From Amborella trichopoda (Eukaryota; Streptophyta; Magnoliopsida; Amborellales; Amborellaceae), in contig NW_006500031.1 in assembly GCF_000471905.2 (NCBI RefSeq), forward strand, positions 3,187,826-3,251,825: DNA of 64,000 nucleotides, in the 5' to 3' direction. Within the stretch, counting starts at the first letter, position 1, and every line of letters starts with the position of its first letter. The notes below the pieces were generated by a model, which ran no database searches, was not told the origin of the DNA, and worked only from the letters and a program-made list of their open reading frames with translations. A program made the translations under genes and the position numbers. This document shows positions 37,128-47,924 of the stretch, one piece after another.

Positions 37128-37450
37128 AATCCAACACTACCACGATAATGGGATTCAAATCTTAGGAATATTTCATCTAAGGTAGCAGGGGCATTATCCC
37201 TCATAACCTCTTGATACATTGTGAGAACATCGTCTGTAATTGATTGGGTCGATCATGTAAGTTGTAGATTGAAAGCAAGTAAGCAGTTACATGCATTTCT
37301 GGGTCATCTTTCTCAGATAATTTAATTTCGCAAATGGGGAAAGACAAATCCAGGTAGAATGTCTTACTATGTCCCCAAGGATCTCTTGAACATAAGATTT
37401 AGGTGCTAAAATATCGTAGACCCCAATCTTGCTAAAGCATTTTGGAAGTG

Positions 37451-39914
37451 TTTCATGTTGACTTCGATGTTGGCGAACTGAGCCGTTGGACTTAGAAAAA
37501 TTTGACTAGCCGGCCAGTTGCCTAACATAGACTGATGTGTTTGACTTTTGGGAATAACTTAAAGTAACTGGACCTGAGGTTTTTAGGTCTAAGCCATTAG
37601 AATGGCTTTGTATGGCTGGAGCTGAAGAACCGACTGACTCACTGTTTCCCTCGTGGGCGAGGAGAGTCGCTTACCTATTGGGCTCATTGCACTAAAGGTA
37701 TTGACTAGTCAATAGACTGGTTAAACTGCCTTAGGGGCTGACCATGAGGAATGACTAGCCAATAGGGATACCAAGGTGCTCAGCTTGAACTTGGTTGAGT
37801 CTATCATTTGGCACTCAGATGGTACAATTTTGACTCACTTGGCTGAGTCTATTACCGCTGAAATGGCTGGTCCAACGCATTATCCCACTTTTATTTTGAA
37901 ACTCAAAATTAGATTTTCCCTCCTATTTTAAAGTTTTTAAATTTTTGATCTATTTCAAAATAATGGAGAACTTTGGTCATCACCTAAGTACACTTTGCAG
38001 CTTTTAGAGAATGAGCTCGCACCTTGGTGGTAGTACCATTCAGCCCCATGAATGAAATCTTGAACTTTATTCTCATCTAGGATAAATAAATAAGAATAAA
38101 CCAAAAAAAAAAAAAAACTAACTTTGCAACTTTTACTAGCTTAAAGAGATGCAAGCTATTATACCCGGAACATAGTTTAGGGCACCTTTAACATGGATTG
38201 ATATTCGTTATGTATAAGCTTATTACTACCAAATGACAACATAGAAAATTAAGAAAAATGTCCAAACCAACCAAACGTTTGGTTCGAAGGATTTTTTATA
38301 TGACAGAAGTTGGTTTTTATTTTGAATGTTGTTGTTGTAGACAGGATAACCAGGAAATGTGTGCAAATGCGTGAAGAGCAGAGCCACACGCCTCAGCAAA
38401 AAGTTCAAGATCTATTATCGGAGCCACACACCTCATCAAAAAGTTCAAAGACCTATCATTTTTTATTTTATTTTATTGTATAAAAAAAATAAACAATGAC
38501 ATCATTTACCTTTGATACAAGATGGTCACCTTGGAGGTGAAATTGGACCTATTATTATTTTTTATTTTATTTTATTGTATAAAAAAAAAAACAATGAGAC
38601 CATTTACTTTTGATACAAGATAGCAGTCACCATTGGAGGTGAAATTGAATGGTTGCATTCATTCTATTGACTATTCAAAAACTTAAAAAAAAAAGCCAAA
38701 TTTTTTTTCACACTGCGTGACACCCAAAATATCAAACTATCAAATTTCGCATCAGATGGTTAGAAATAATTGTGACCTTATATCAAAGATAAATGGTCTC
38801 CCCGTAGACAATCCCTTATTTTATTTGGAAAGCTACGATCATTACTATTTGAAATTTAATAGGTTAGCATGATCACTCTGCCAAATGAAAATGCGTATAT
38901 AAAAGTTTTACATAAAACATCCGTGACCTTGATCGCCCATCTAGAAATGTAGTTCGGTTCACTAAATCAGCAATCTGGTCAAGTGAACCAGGCAATAAAA
39001 AATTTAAACAAATTAGAGAACAAACAATTGCAAAAATATTTAAGAAATAAAAGGTGAGGTCGGTTCTCTGATAGAACTTACCAATTCATAAAAAGAACCG
39101 ACTGATTCCTGATATTTTAGGGACATTAAGCCAACTCCTCCAATTCCAAATCATGATCAGCTAGTTTCGATCTGGATCTCCATTTTCTAAAATCCTTTGT
39201 AAACCAAAAACTCCCCATAAGGAACATAACGACAATTTCTAAGATTAAAATTTAGAGTGTTCCAGCTCATTGGTTTGGATTCCAACTTAGATAAGAATTG
39301 GGAGATTATATGGCAACTTGAACATGTTGGAAATGTAATAATCTGAAAGGGAAGGGATTGCTTATTATGAGACGATCTATCTTTCTTTTTGTAAGAGGTT
39401 ACAATTATTTCTAACCATTAAATATTAAATTGGATGGCTGAGGGTTTATCACAAAGTTTGAGAAATGTTTTTGGAGCTTTGAGTTTGATCAATGACATTC
39501 TTGTAGCCACCAATTTGAAATCTAATGGATAAGTGTAATTGTAACTCTCTTTGTACCAAAAGTAAACTTTCTTCTTATTTATACCAAAAGTAAACTCTCT
39601 TTTTATACTTTTCCATCAGGAAAAGAGTAACCAAAATTTCCCCAGGCTCCCTTTGCATGTCAAAACCATGTGATGCTGCAAGTAGCACCCTAAACAAAAA
39701 CTCATGATTTCACAAAGTTTATAAAAAAAAACTATACCAAGCCCCAACTACAAAATTGCTAAGGGCCAAGATGAACAATATACTAGCTAGGGCACTTGGG
39801 AGCATTTGCAGAGAGGCAAAGTAACCATAGCGCCACCATTTCTTCTTTCTTGAAGCTTTTTTATAATTGAAAGGTTTGTCATACTTCTCATTTCTTGCCT
39901 TGCGGCCTCCACAT
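37451..39914. other. No gene seen; local tandem duplications
   Basis: No coding frame recognised. A unit starting GACCTAT is duplicated at 38,450-38,545 and 38,546-38,647, and just before it a 40-bp unit with GAGCCACAC is also repeated. Near the right end, a minus-strand 70-codon frame (39,931-39,719) lies in the 3' flank of the plastid-type gene and is probably untranslated. Confidence 0.45.
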
Positions 39915-40114
39915 TCAATCACTAGATACATTTTCTACCTCATTTCCAGAATGCATTTCTTTCTGCAACCTCCACCACAGCCACAAGACTTGCATCAACC
40001 CACCATTGTCAATGTGAGAAAGGTATAAGCTGCCTATGGTAGTTAGATATGGCGAGACAAGCTTGAGAAGTACAAAAAATGAACCAACGACTATTAGTTG
40101 CTTCTGCCTTGACC
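39915..40114 (-). CDS. Probable plastid membrane protein, last coding exon
   Basis: Read on minus, the product is SRQKQLIVVGSFFVLLKLVSP, then LYLSHIDNGGLMQVLWLWW and a polar end closing ENVSSD at a stop (39,915-39,917). It has one clear membrane helix and an aromatic amphipathic end. I chose the acceptor AG ending just before 40,114 because it keeps phase with the 1-base overhang of the exon at 40,239. The CAG four bases earlier would not. It resembles plant-specific plastid proteins that I recall being annotated as EMB1923-like; that name is unverified. Confidence 0.55.
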
Positions 40115-40238
40115 CTCCCTGTGCCAACATTGAATTAGATTTAACATATTAGGAGGAAGCAGGTTGAGAGAGAAAATGACTAAACAGAAAGACAAAATTG
40201 AGAGACAAAGCAGGATGAAGTATATCAGAATTATTCAC

Positions 40239-40553
40239 CTCTGAATTCTGGAACAATTCCAAAGATAATTCTTTGAGAAACTCGGCCAACACACCCAATG
40301 AACAGGCACACGGGGACAATCACCTCACAGTTTTTCAAGACAGAATAGTATGTATCAGATACAAAGCTCAAGATGAAAAAGATCATTAGAGAAGACTTCA
40401 ATGCTTCCTTTCCAAGAGAAAGCAAGCGGAGAAAAACGATGCCTTCTGCTTTCTTCCATGGGAACTCTTTTACTGGTTTAGGAACAGCTTCCACGAATTT
40501 CCCTCTCAAGTTTTCCACATGTGTCTTGAAGTCCGATGATTCACCAAACTTAT
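40239..40553 (-). CDS. Probable plastid membrane protein, internal exon
   Basis: On the minus strand CCACTGCAG is the acceptor before 40,553 and GAG|GTGAAT the donor after 40,239. The product contains FKTHVENLRGKFVEAV, then KPVKEFPWKKAEGIV, followed by two hydrophobic segments (LMIFFILSFVSDTYY and IVPVCLFIGCVG) that should span a membrane. The charged-then-hydrophobic layout and the join to the next exon argue for a real gene. Exons between this one and the proposed start at 59,585 were not recognised. Confidence 0.6.
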
Positions 40554-41123
40554 CTGCAGTGGATTGATTCACAAAACAGGGTCTTAACCATTGTTGGATC
40601 AGAGAATGAGAAGTTGGGATTTGGTGAACGAAGAGTGAAACAATCCTCTGCTTTTGCAATGGCTTTGCCTACAAGAGCAGCCATGCACGAATAAGTTAGC
40701 AGGAAAGAGTGTGTCAAGAGGCAACTGCATGACAGACAAAAATGCACATAGGAGATTACAAGAAGGGATGAAAATAATGCATCATTAAAGTAAATGGAGA
40801 AATATATTATGGCATAAAAAAATTGCAATAAAAGATTAACAACCTGACTACCAAGCCAAGAGGGTGAACACCAAAACTGCGTCTGCCTAGCTGGACTAGG
40901 ATCTCTCGTATCAGAAAACGAAGTATGAACTAAAGGTTGATTTCTAGTGTTGATGTCATTCCACTGTCAATACTTTCTTATGGTTAACATAACATGAACT
41001 CTGTTAAAGGCAAGAAGACCGTGGAAAGAGTTCATTCCTTGTTAACAGAAAGAAAGTTGGCCTTACCTTTATTTCAAAATTTACAGTCAATATAATAAAT
41101 TATTTTAAAAAACCAGATTTAAG

Positions 41124-42293
41124 ATGGCAGAGGATACTGTTTCAGAAATTTCTGTAGATAATAATCCGTCGTCTAGTATAAATTTTCGTCCTATATTTTC
41201 AAAACAAGATCATCTTTTTGAAATAACATATACCCAAGAAAAGTTTTCTGAAACCAGTTCTCAGTTAATTAATCCTTATCATGTTTATGATAAATATAGC
41301 TTAAATTGGACCAAAAGAATCAAAAAGCTGTGTGGAAAAAAGAACCCTGAAGCTATTAAGGAATATGTTCAAGCCTCTTCTTTTGACCAACACCAAATAC
41401 CTGCTACCCAAGCTGAACAATATATTACCATTACCTTACCCAGTAACCTATTTCCCCAATGGCTAAAAGAAGGTTATACCCACATTCACTTTGGAGCCAT
41501 AAAACTAGCCTTGACTTTTCATAGGAGGAAAGGAATGGAAGCTGTTTCCCGAATTGCTTTGTTAGATTCCAGATTTTTAGAATACCAACATGCATGTATT
41601 GGAACTGTGCAAACAACCTTAAATTCAGGAACCATATTTGTTATCTTTTTCCCAAATTTTAATATCTCAATTAAAGACCCTCATTTGAGTTTTGCCTTTA
41701 AAGTCCAGTTACAGATCACAGGAACCAAACATACTGAAACAGCCACTGTAGCTACACTCCATTATCAAATGGTGTATACATTACAGAACCATGCTTTTGA
41801 TATAGTTACCCTTTTACCCCCTGAACAAGAAAATACAACCTTGTTTATCAAAGTTGATAATAATTCCCAACCTGTCTGTCATTATATTCCTAGACAAATA
41901 TCTCGAGAAAGGTTGCTTGAAATGATTCCGTCTACATGGGTCACAAAATATGAAACTTTTCAAAATCAAAGTCAACCAGTAATGCAATCTGATTCCAGAA
42001 TGACAAGAATGCCTGATGAAACCGTACAAATAAGTTTTCAGACCTCAAAAGTCATTGAGAACCAGACTAGAGAAATATTTCCTACTCAATTCCAAGGATT
42101 GCTTGAGAAAGTTCCAGTAGTTGCTTTTGATAAAACAAGAAAGCCAATTTATGAACAGAAGACTTCTGATGGACATAATTGGTTTGACTCCTATAATTGC
42201 TCTACTTGTCTTGAAGATGATTTGGATGATTTGCCAAAAAGAAAAAAAAGAAGAAAAACTCATCTCAACGAAACTTTCATCAGAGATACATAG
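41124..42293 (+). CDS. Pararetroviral movement protein, open frame
   Basis: A 389-codon frame without stops, starting MAEDTVSEISVD. Its central part is rich in beta-strand-like segments (HIHFGAIKLALTFHRR, then RIALLDSRFLEYQHACIGT) that resemble the 30K-type movement proteins of Caulimoviridae, which pass virus through plasmodesmata. The C-terminus has a CSTC cysteine pair, an acidic DDLDDL stretch and a basic PKRKKRRK run. Block B carries the same frame with three point stops. The terminal TAG is shared by both blocks. Whether it is expressed is unknown. Confidence 0.8.
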   Translation: MAEDTVSEISVDNNPSSSINFRPIFSKQDHLFEITYTQEKFSETSSQLINPYHVYDKYSLNWTKRIKKLCGKKNPEAIKEYVQASSFDQHQIPATQAEQYITITLPSNLFPQWLKEGYTHIHFGAIKLALTFHRRKGMEAVSRIALLDSRFLEYQHACIGTVQTTLNSGTIFVIFFPNFNISIKDPHLSFAFKVQLQITGTKHTETATVATLHYQMVYTLQNHAFDIVTLLPPEQENTTLFIKVDNNSQPVCHYIPRQISRERLLEMIPSTWVTKYETFQNQSQPVMQSDSRMTRMPDETVQISFQTSKVIENQTREIFPTQFQGLLEKVPVVAFDKTRKPIYEQKTSDGHNWFDSYNCSTCLEDDLDDLPKRKKRRKTHLNETFIRDT

Positions 42294-43515
42294 AAGGTGA
42301 TCCATCTGTTTGATTACTTGGAGAGAGTTCAGGAAAATGGGATTATTATGTGACTTATGGTTGTCCAAAATCCAAACACATTGATTCAGAAATCATCTCT
42401 ACAAGATGGGATGATAAAAAGGATCTAGAAAGAAATCATATTCCATAATGCCTAGCCTTTAATCCTCAAAGTTCAACCAATGCCTCAAATTTTCCTCCAT
42501 TACATGATTATGAAAAACTTCAAGAAAATGAAAAACATATATGGAAGATAAAGAATCCCAATACTAAAGATGTTACTGGAGCACAAAAGTCTATTTCTCT
42601 AGCTGAAACCAGCCTGAATTGGCAAGCTGAAAATGCTAAGTCTCAAAATTTAGCATTACTTCAAATAGCAGAAAAACAAAACATTATGTCTTCTCAGTTG
42701 CAGGGATTATCTGGCATAATTGTTCAATTAAAAGAAAAAATTCAATTGTTGCATGAAGAATTGATGCAAATTTTGTATACAGTGAAATATATTCATGAAT
42801 AGTCCTATTTGCTGAGCCAGAAAGGAAAAGAAAAAGCTTTTTTGGAAAAACAGTAGCAAAGCCTTGAAAGAGATCTTTGGATGAAATCCCAATATCTTCA
42901 GTACCAGTACCAGTCCCAATTCCAACCCTTGTTAGCAAATCCATATACCCAGAATTACCCTACATTAAGAAATCATGATCCCTTTCCACCCACAAGAACC
43001 TTTTACCCGCCTACTGGTTTAATTCCTCCCAGACATTATGGTTTTAGGGCATTAAGTTCTTTTGAAGAAGAAAGACGTTTTCCTGAAGAATTGTTCTTTC
43101 CACAATTAAGAAAAAAAACCAAATGTATCAATACCCAGTTCATCCCAACATCCAATTCCCAGACCTCCAACTACTTTACCACCAACAACAGTTCAACCTC
43201 CTACTGATCCCAATTACCAAAATATGAGACCCAAATGTTTGAGAAATCTGATACTGAATCAGAAGTTGTAGCCTCTTCTGTTCCAGCGCAAACACATATC
43301 CCCTCTGAACCCTTGAATAATATGAGTTCATTTCTCAAAAATTTGAATAAACAGCCTGAAGTTAGTCTTCAATCTGAAACTCAATCTTCAGATGATATGT
43401 CTGATACATCTGGAACATTTATTGAAGATAAATCTTCTTCTTCCATGGATTCAGAATCTTTATTGATGATGAACCCTCCTGAACCTCCTCATGAACCTGA
43501 CCCAGTAATGAAAGA
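42294..43515 (+). pseudogene. Viral coiled-coil region and capsid N-terminus, broken
   Basis: The coding sense continues one frame back (-1) from the movement protein. The first part (about 42,341-42,880) has GCPKSK, later SLNWQAENAKSQN and a heptad-like stretch GIIVQLKEKIQLLHEEL, predicted coiled coil. Stops occur at about 42,320, 42,448, 42,800 and 42,855. The second part (43,235 to 43,515) is a Ser/Asp/Glu-rich stretch (SSDDMSDTSGTF and EPPHEPDP) typical of the acidic N-terminus of caulimovirus capsid proteins. Confidence 0.7.
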
Positions 43516-44340
43516 ATTCTTCCAAACCCACAATTACTTAGATGGGCAAGTTGGTTTTCTCAATGGAATTATGAGTATAAACATATTTCTAGAAAGAAAA
43601 ATATCTTAGCGGATATGTTTTCTCGGAAGAAATTTTCAGAAGAAACCGTTCTTCAAGTTGTCCCTTTTATAGGAGTAATAATCAAAATTGATGATGAATC
43701 AAAAGATGTTTCTGATGAAATATTTGACATCATTCTCACCAAGACAATGGAAGCAAGAAAAGAGATTATGCAACAAAAGATGCATGAAATATTAATAAAA
43801 AATCATGGAGATTGTTTTCAAGGAATTCGATGCCATCATATATATCCATTTTTATCCTTATTTCGGACTAGACATTATTATAACATACCTAGAGAAGCTC
43901 TTTGTTTCTTCTGGTATCTTACCCAAAACCACCATATTTGTTTCAATTTCCATGTTAGAAAATTATTATTCTATCTCAGACACTGTCATTTCCTACAATG
44001 GAACAATTACATCCATCCCAATCCCAGAGCTTTCAACTTTTACAAATTTCCTTTGAAGCATTACCATTATAATAAATGGATAGAATCCTTTGGTTATCCA
44101 CACCGACCCTTTATCAGTATAGCCTTCCACCTAGACCTTAGGCCACAAATTTATCCTGAACATACCTTTTTTACCCAACACCCCCATATCCAGACCATTG
44201 GATGGTATGATTCTAATCTCTTGAATTTTTGGATATTTCAAACAGAGCTATGGAAGGAATTAAAAATCCTCATGTGCTACATTAACAGAATCCAGCCAGT
44301 ATGGATTCCTTTGGATGTCTATACAGGAACAACAATATGA
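43516..44340 (+). pseudogene. Viral RNase H end and C-terminal domain, fused after deletion
   Basis: It resumes at a point matching block B about 54,440, with FLERKISX-like end of RNase H and then FSRKKFSEETVLQVVPF. The C-terminal part after RNase H stays open to 44,340 (closing LDVYTGTTI), while block B has a stop in it at about 53,887. Its function is unknown to me. The junction to the capsid segment is a deletion of most of the capsid, protease and RT genes. Confidence 0.75.
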
Positions 44341-44629
44341 AATGATGAGACTCCCCGAGGAGCTGCACTGCTACACCAACTGCATATATGGCTCACTGAT
44401 CACCCTCCTTTTGCTGAAGCACCAACAGATAGCTCCAGTGATGATACCTACATTGGACCCTCATATAGCCCGTCCAACCATTCTTCACCAAGTTATAATT
44501 CTGATGGCTTACCCTTAGATTATGACACGGATTAAAGAATGGAATCACTGTTCAAGTTGAGGACGAATCATTGTTCATCGACTTTTTACTATTCATGCTT
44601 TTTACTATTCATGTCGGCCACCTGTCTAC

Positions 44630-45540
44630 TGTTCATCATCAAGGGAAAACACAGACTCTAGATCATCATCAATTTCTTCATCTAAAACTTGTGACAGCAG
44701 GTGTATGATCTTTTTTTTCTTTTTCTGATTTGGGCAGTTTCTGGCAAAATGCCATTTTTTTGCACAGACAACATTTATCTCCTCTCTTGTGCCTGGAACC
44801 TCGAAATCTTGAGCTTCGAAGATATTTGAACTTTTTAAACTTCTTTTTTCTTTTTTGTTCAAACTTGTTGTTGCTTTTCATATTAGGTAGACATACACAC
44901 TGTTTTTCTAGATCACATTTAATCTTGAGATCTGGTTTATCACAAGATTTTCCCAATAAATGCTTGTTTTTTCCATTTGTTTCACAAATTCAACTTGATT
45001 GCAAAGTCTTTCCAAAGCATGGAGAACAAATTGATACAATTCACCAAAACTAGTGTTTTGAATAGTAAGTCCTTGATTTTTCATTGTTTTTGTTGCTTCT
45101 TTACCAAGAGTAGGAGGTATGGATTCAAGAAAAAATTGTTTTAAATTTACATCATCAATTCCTCCCATCTTATGATATCTTTTATTCATCTCTGAAAAAT
45201 ATTTTTCAAGATCTTGTCTATTGAAAGAACAACATTTGTGCTGAAAAAATTCTTTTCTTACAGCAATTTGCTCATGTTTCACCGGGCCTGAGAATTCAGA
45301 GACTGAATAATTAAGAAATTCAACAATGGACTAACTATTTCTTAACTATGTTTGCCTGTATTCTCCAAGACTTATATACCAATCAAAAAGGCGTCCTCTT
45401 AGCTTAACAATAACTTTAGAAATTGTACTGGCTAATGTATTTGCTGGATTAAGCATTTCTGAGTGCATCCATCCTCGAATCTCTCTGAATATGTCATTCC
45501 ATCGTGATGGTGGAATGTCATCAATTGTATACATGCTTAC
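44630..45540 (-). pseudogene. Viral capsid core and zinc knuckle, minus strand
   Basis: On the minus strand the sequence starts TIDDIPPSRWNDIFREIRGW and passes VKLRGRLFDWYISLGEYRQ, close to the conserved capsid core of Caulimoviridae. Further on is a Lys-rich stretch and a zinc-knuckle remnant, CAKKWHFARNC, whose first cysteine falls in another frame. The end is acidic (EEIDDDLESVFSLDDE). The 700 bp nearest 44,637 repeat block B 56,264-56,972. Confidence 0.75.
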
Positions 45541-47485
45541 TCAGGAATTTGTGGCAAAGGATACCAAAAGCCACAATAATGATGATAATTCTAGCCTAGA
45601 TCCTGTAGAACAAAAGAAAATGAAAGAGAATAGCAGCTGTCTTATAAGGCCAATCACAGTTGAAGATGCAAGCATCAAGTAGTCCTGATCATCAACAATG
45701 ATACCGGGGTAGACAATCCATTTAACTCGTTTTTCCAAGTGCATGTGATAGAAGATGACCCACACACGTGGGATGATGAATAAAACTCGCAAGGGATTCG
45801 AGATGAACCCGAGCATAAGCTCAAACAAGGTTTTGAAACTAGTGGTTCCTAGAATCAAGGTGACAAGGGTAGATCAGGGATGATCATTCAAAAGGAAACA
45901 AATGAACAAATTTTTCAAGAAAACTAATCACCCCAAGAACCAGAATCAACAAGGGAAGATGACCTATGAAACGTTCCAATGGGACCTCCTGAGCTACCTT
46001 CACAAGATTTCCTAGATGATCCACCCATTTGGAATAGAGAGTTAGATATTAAAAATCAAACCTTGTTACCTCCTCAAGAGGGTGGGTGTAAGGTCCAGGA
46101 CTTTTTTGGTCGTTGATCTTGTTTACATCTTGAATCGTTTTTGATTAATGCTAATTTCAATGTTCTTTTGGATTTGTTGTACAACCTTTGTATGGTGTTT
46201 TGAGTGATATTGTATTATTGTAGGGATCACTATTTGAACGCATATTTCAGCACCTTGGTCCCTGATAGGAAGCAGGTCAATAAAGCCTACAAAATAGTGG
46301 AAATTTTGATATCCTCATAATTGCCTCAGAGTTGGTCAGGATCTTCATCAGCACTTCAAAAGACCACCGGCCAAGTGTTATCGCGATCTGACATGTCTAA
46401 AGCAGTGAACACAAAGAAACAATTTCAGCGAAATCGGTCTCTAGCACCTTGAAATGGTCCCCGTAACTAGAGATATACTTTTGGTGTGTCAATTAGTTGT
46501 GAGACCACCGCCATTAGATCCGGCATGATCGAAAACCCCTATGGGTCAAGTTTCAGCTTAAGCGGGCACTCCAAGACAAAGTTATGCGTAAAATACCGAA
46601 AATGGTTAGGCAGCACACTTCCCGTGTGGCCACCCTGCATTAAAACACCATTAAAGGTGACCGTTTTTACAGTCATGGGCAGTCACTTTCGTGGCCTATA
46701 TCTAACTCCTTCCAAGTCGGATCGCTCCCAAATTTGGTGAACGTGTTTGTCTCATCAAGATGAACAATTCGATGTGGTACGCCCTGCGACGACGCCGAGC
46801 AGAGAGAAAAACTAGAAGAAAGTTGTTGATCCTTGAAGAAAGTTGCAAAAAGTTCAGCAGCAACACGTCTCGTTCTAACAGCCAGATCACGAAGCTCACA
46901 TACCCGATCGGCACGAAACCAGTTGCATTATGTGCGTGAGGTCTGAGGCTATCTCTTGTCTGAACCTTGTATACGATGAACGATTGGATTTCACACACGA
47001 AGGCATCAAAGATGCTGTAAATTTCGGCCACCGGATTTCAACATTTTGGCCAACAACTCAAGATGACAAAATCTTCATCCGAACACGAAATCAAACTATG
47101 TTTGTTGCAACATGATCGTGACGGCATGCTCTATGTGATTCAGCAAAGAAATCACGAAGAAACATTAAGGAACAAGCACACAATCGATTCGAAGTTTCCA
47201 AGATTCATTCAAAATTCAAGTCCCATGATCATGGCTCAAAAACATGATTCATGGCTCGAAGTTGGTAAAATGATCACCATGTCGAGCCCTTTAAGAAAAC
47301 AATAATCTTTCGATGAAACAGGTATCAGAGCAACCCCCGGTCAATCATGAAAGATCACGCAAGTTCACTGGCAGTAGCCAAGACTGTTATAAAATTCCAC
47401 ACATTATTAGGCAGGGGCAAAACAGTCATTTTGCACCCATTTTTAAAATTTCTTTTAATTTATACACCCACGTTTTAGCCCAGTT

Positions 47486-47495
47486 CTATATAAAC
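47486..47495 (+). promoter_or_regulatory. LTR TATA box
   Basis: CTATATAAAC. The AATAAA 51 bp downstream (47,546-47,551) fits the short R region of a plant LTR. Confidence 0.65.
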
Positions 47496-47545
47496 AAGCA
47501 ATGCCTCATTGTACAAAGGCCAGATTCATTTTTCTTGGATCAATC

Positions 47546-47551
47546 AATAAA
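47546..47551 (+). terminator. LTR polyadenylation signal
   Basis: AATAAA in the CAATCAATAAAG context, downstream of the TATA box of the same LTR. Confidence 0.55.
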
Positions 47552-47587
47552 GTTCTGAATTTTTCTTAAGCTTGTGGATACGTCTTG

Positions 47588-47912
47588 GAGAGAGAGAGAG
47601 AGGAGAGAGAAGAAAAGGGCCGATACTCTTCGAGAAGGTAACTTTCTCTCTTCTTCTCGTCTTTATCTCTTTCTCTCTCTTCTTCTCTTCTCATCTCTAT
47701 CTCTCTCTTTCTCTCTCTTCTTCTCATCTCTTTCTCTTTCTCTCTCTTTGTCTCATCTTTATCTATCTCTTTCTCTCTTCTTCTCATCTTTATCTCTTTC
47801 TCTCTCTTCTTCTCATATTTATCTCTTTCTCTCTCTTCTTTTCATCTTTATCTCTTTCTCTCTCTTCTTCTCATCTTTATCTCTCTTCGTCTCATCTCTC
47901 TCTCCCTCCATT
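47588..47912. repeat. CT-rich low-complexity tract
   Basis: A short GA run, then about 280 bp of TCTCTTTCTC-type sequence with repeating TCTTCTCATCTTTATC words. The long frames seen across it on either strand are artefacts of composition. Confidence 0.85.
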
Positions 47913-47924
47913 CTTCCTCTAATA

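Larger units (their letters stand above)
33880..37450 (-). mobile_element. Decayed Tat/Ogre-type Ty3 retrotransposon sequence
   Basis: Three landmarks agree on the minus strand: a tRNA-Arg-type primer site (35,445-35,462), LTR-like sequence just upstream of it (35,463 to about 36,480), and gag-like coding remnants downstream (34,690-33,900). A further gag-like piece lies on the far side (37,420-37,170), so at least two related copies or a rearrangement are present. No RT was found. Confidence 0.5.
40877..44637 (+). mobile_element. Endogenous pararetrovirus block A, plus-strand truncated copy
   Basis: Caulimoviridae-type DNA. Homology to block B begins abruptly at 40,877 (CTGCGTCTGCC), inside the untranslated leader. 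It runs through an intact movement protein, the coiled-coil region and the capsid N-terminus, then jumps at about 43,515 to the end of RNase H. That deletes most of the capsid gene, protease and RT. It then continues to the intergenic region. It ends at 44,629-44,637 in an inverted junction. Florendovirus- or Petuvirus-like by gene order; genus not proven. Confidence 0.85.

Noticed and set aside
39719..39931. 70-codon minus frame with a membrane-like segment downstream of the plastid-type exons
   Set aside because: No splice sites connect it in phase to the exon before, which already ends in a stop. Likely 3' untranslated.
47323..47333. GGTATCAGAGC resembling a tRNA-Met primer site
   Set aside because: It lies in the U3 part of the Tat-type LTR with no LTR end beside it. 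The proper primer site is at 49,494. Probably chance.
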